Shown here: positions 6,643 to 7,205 of the stretch, in pieces
Layout: each line of letters opens with the position of its first letter
Position numbering within the stretch: position 1 is the first letter of the stretch
NCBI GenBank assembly: GCA_013330015.1
Contig: DUJC01000087.1
Coordinates: 638 to 7,842, forward strand
Reading direction: 5' to 3'
Length of the DNA: 7,205 bases
DNA from: Candidatus Poseidoniaceae archaeon
GTDB lineage: Archaea; Thermoplasmatota; Poseidoniia; Poseidoniales; Poseidoniaceae
Made by a program: the position numbers and the translations under genes
Notes under the pieces: model-generated
Seen by the model: the letters and a program-made list of their open reading frames with translations, nothing else
The model's database searches: none
Told to the model about the DNA's origin: nothing

Positions 6643-7092
6643 TTATGCGTACCATGAGGCCCAGCTTTTCGGAGTTTCTCGGACGTGCATAGCGACCAGT
6701 CGTAGCCGATTTCCATAGGCTGTTTGAATGTGTGGCTGCACTTGTTCGTATGCCCATTTGGCAAGATTCTCAGCAGTTGGAATGAAGGGTACGACAACTG
6801 TACGATGTTCCGATGATAAACCGGACAATACGTTTCGAGCCTCTTCATCCCCTTCATACACAACGAATGCGTGATCAATGACATCGTGAATGTGAACAGT
6901 TAGAATGCGGCTGACGTCACTGAAATCCATCAGCATTCCTTCTTCGCTTACACCTGAAGTTTCAACAATATCACCTTCGATTTCAGCCTCAAATCGATAG
7001 CGGTGTCCGTGGAAATGCCTACATTTGCTTTTGTGATTTGGTACGCGATGACCTGTATCCGTTTCGACATATCTTCGAATTCTCGTTGTCAT
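6643..7092 (-). CDS. queD: 6-carboxy-tetrahydropterin synthase / 6-pyruvoyltetrahydropterin synthase family
   Basis: This is a zinc-dependent T-fold enzyme converting dihydroneopterin triphosphate to a tetrahydropterin, QueD being the step toward queuosine or archaeosine. Zinc ligands are H15 (TGHRV), H28 and H30 (HFHGHRY). C24 in SKCRHFHGH is the catalytic Cys. D73-H74 (DVIDHAF) supply the rest of the catalytic set, and E139 (VRETP) is the pterin-anchoring Glu. PTAENLAKW at 105-113 is the usual helix start. The length of 149 suits the family. Archaea need this pathway for archaeosine, which fits a neighbourhood that also holds a tRNA methyltransferase; the assignment to QueD rather than PTPS is inference from lineage. 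The ATG overlaps the msrB stop (ATGA), and GAGGTGA lies 4 bases upstream. Its stop abuts the trmJ stop. Confidence 0.92.
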   Translation of the reverse strand: MTTRIRRYVETDTGHRVPNHKSKCRHFHGHRYRFEAEIEGDIVETSGVSEEGMLMDFSDVSRILTVHIHDVIDHAFVVYEGDEEARNVLSGLSSEHRTVVVPFIPTAENLAKWAYEQVQPHIQTAYGNRLRLVAMHVRETPKSWASWYA

Positions 7093-7205
7093 TGTTTCAC
7101 CTCAAATCGCATAGCAGCGCTATTGATACAATATCGTTCTCCTCCATGTTTGCGAGGTCCATCGTTGAATACATGTCCTAGATGAGCGTCGCACGTGCCA
7201 CATCG
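7089..7205 (-). CDS. msrB: Peptide-methionine (R)-S-oxide reductase MsrB, C-terminal fragment at window edge
   Basis: Only the last 38 residues are in the window; the start lies beyond base 7205. The fragment carries the MsrB C-terminal signature: [17 protein letters not shown], with C-x-x-C as the second zinc-binding Cys pair, then [14 protein letters not shown]. The Cys of RYCINS is the catalytic one that attacks methionine-R-sulfoxide. The enzyme repairs oxidised methionine in proteins and suggests an organism exposed to oxygen. Its TGA at 7091-7089 overlaps the queD ATG at 7092, so the two are almost certainly one transcript. The absence of an N-terminus is an edge effect, not a truncation. 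Confidence 0.93.
   Translation of the reverse strand, partial: RCGTCDAHLGHVFNDGPRKHGGERYCINSAAMRFEVKQ
7097..7103 (-). promoter_or_regulatory. Shine-Dalgarno GAGGTGA for queD inside msrB
   Basis: GAGGTGA on the minus strand falls in the last MsrB codons (Phe-Glu-Val-Lys) and ends 4 bases before the queD ATG, consistent with coupled translation of the overlapping pair. Confidence 0.65.

Noticed and set aside
1..7205. tRNA, rRNA, CRISPR array, insertion sequence or nucleotide direct repeats
   Set aside because: None was seen by eye. The repeats of the surface gene are at the protein-fold level and too diverged to show as DNA repeats; tRNAscan or a self dot-plot would confirm.

Overview
The window reads as a chromosomal segment of a euryarchaeon, most likely in or near the Poseidoniia (Marine Group II/III, Thermoplasmatota). 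It carries eukaryote/archaea-type ribosomal proteins absent from bacteria (S19e, L39e, L31e, S17e) and a PDCD5-type protein. These sit beside a very large secreted protein built from Ig-like repeats, a common theme in marine Thermoplasmatota genomes. The archaeal call is firm. The lineage is an inference from gene content and moderate G+C, not from an alignment.

Left part, minus strand (1-3918): a probable two-gene surface operon. A roughly 273-residue protein with two membrane segments comes first. A giant exported protein follows after a short gap, with at least 1018 residues in the window, running off the left edge. It has a signal peptide, a CARDB-like domain, a concanavalin-A-like (MAM / immune-inhibitor-A-type) jelly roll, and then five to six Ig-like repeats of about 115-125 residues. 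The long reading frame is continuous from 3055 to base 1.

Centre, 3919-4041: a compact divergent intergenic region that must hold the promoters of both directions. It contains one A+T-rich TATA-like element that reads similarly on both strands.

Right of centre, plus strand (4042-6642): a tight translation operon, rps19e - pdcd5-like - rpl39e - rpl31e - rps17e - unrecognised 73-residue gene - trmJ. Gaps are 0-15 bases, several genes have good Shine-Dalgarno sites, and the last pair overlaps by one base. The first four genes follow the usual archaeal S19e/PDCD5/L39e/L31e order. After L31e, where eIF6 commonly sits, this genome has rps17e, the small unknown gene and a SPOUT tRNA 2'-O-methyltransferase. 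The cluster therefore joins ribosome building with tRNA modification.

Right end, minus strand (6643-7205): msrB (only its C-terminal end is inside) overlaps queD by the ATGA arrangement. queD is convergent with trmJ, and the two stop codons abut with no base between them.

No tRNA, rRNA, CRISPR array, insertion sequence or nucleotide-level repeat was seen. Apart from the surface genes and the 73-residue gene, every gene falls in a recognisable family.
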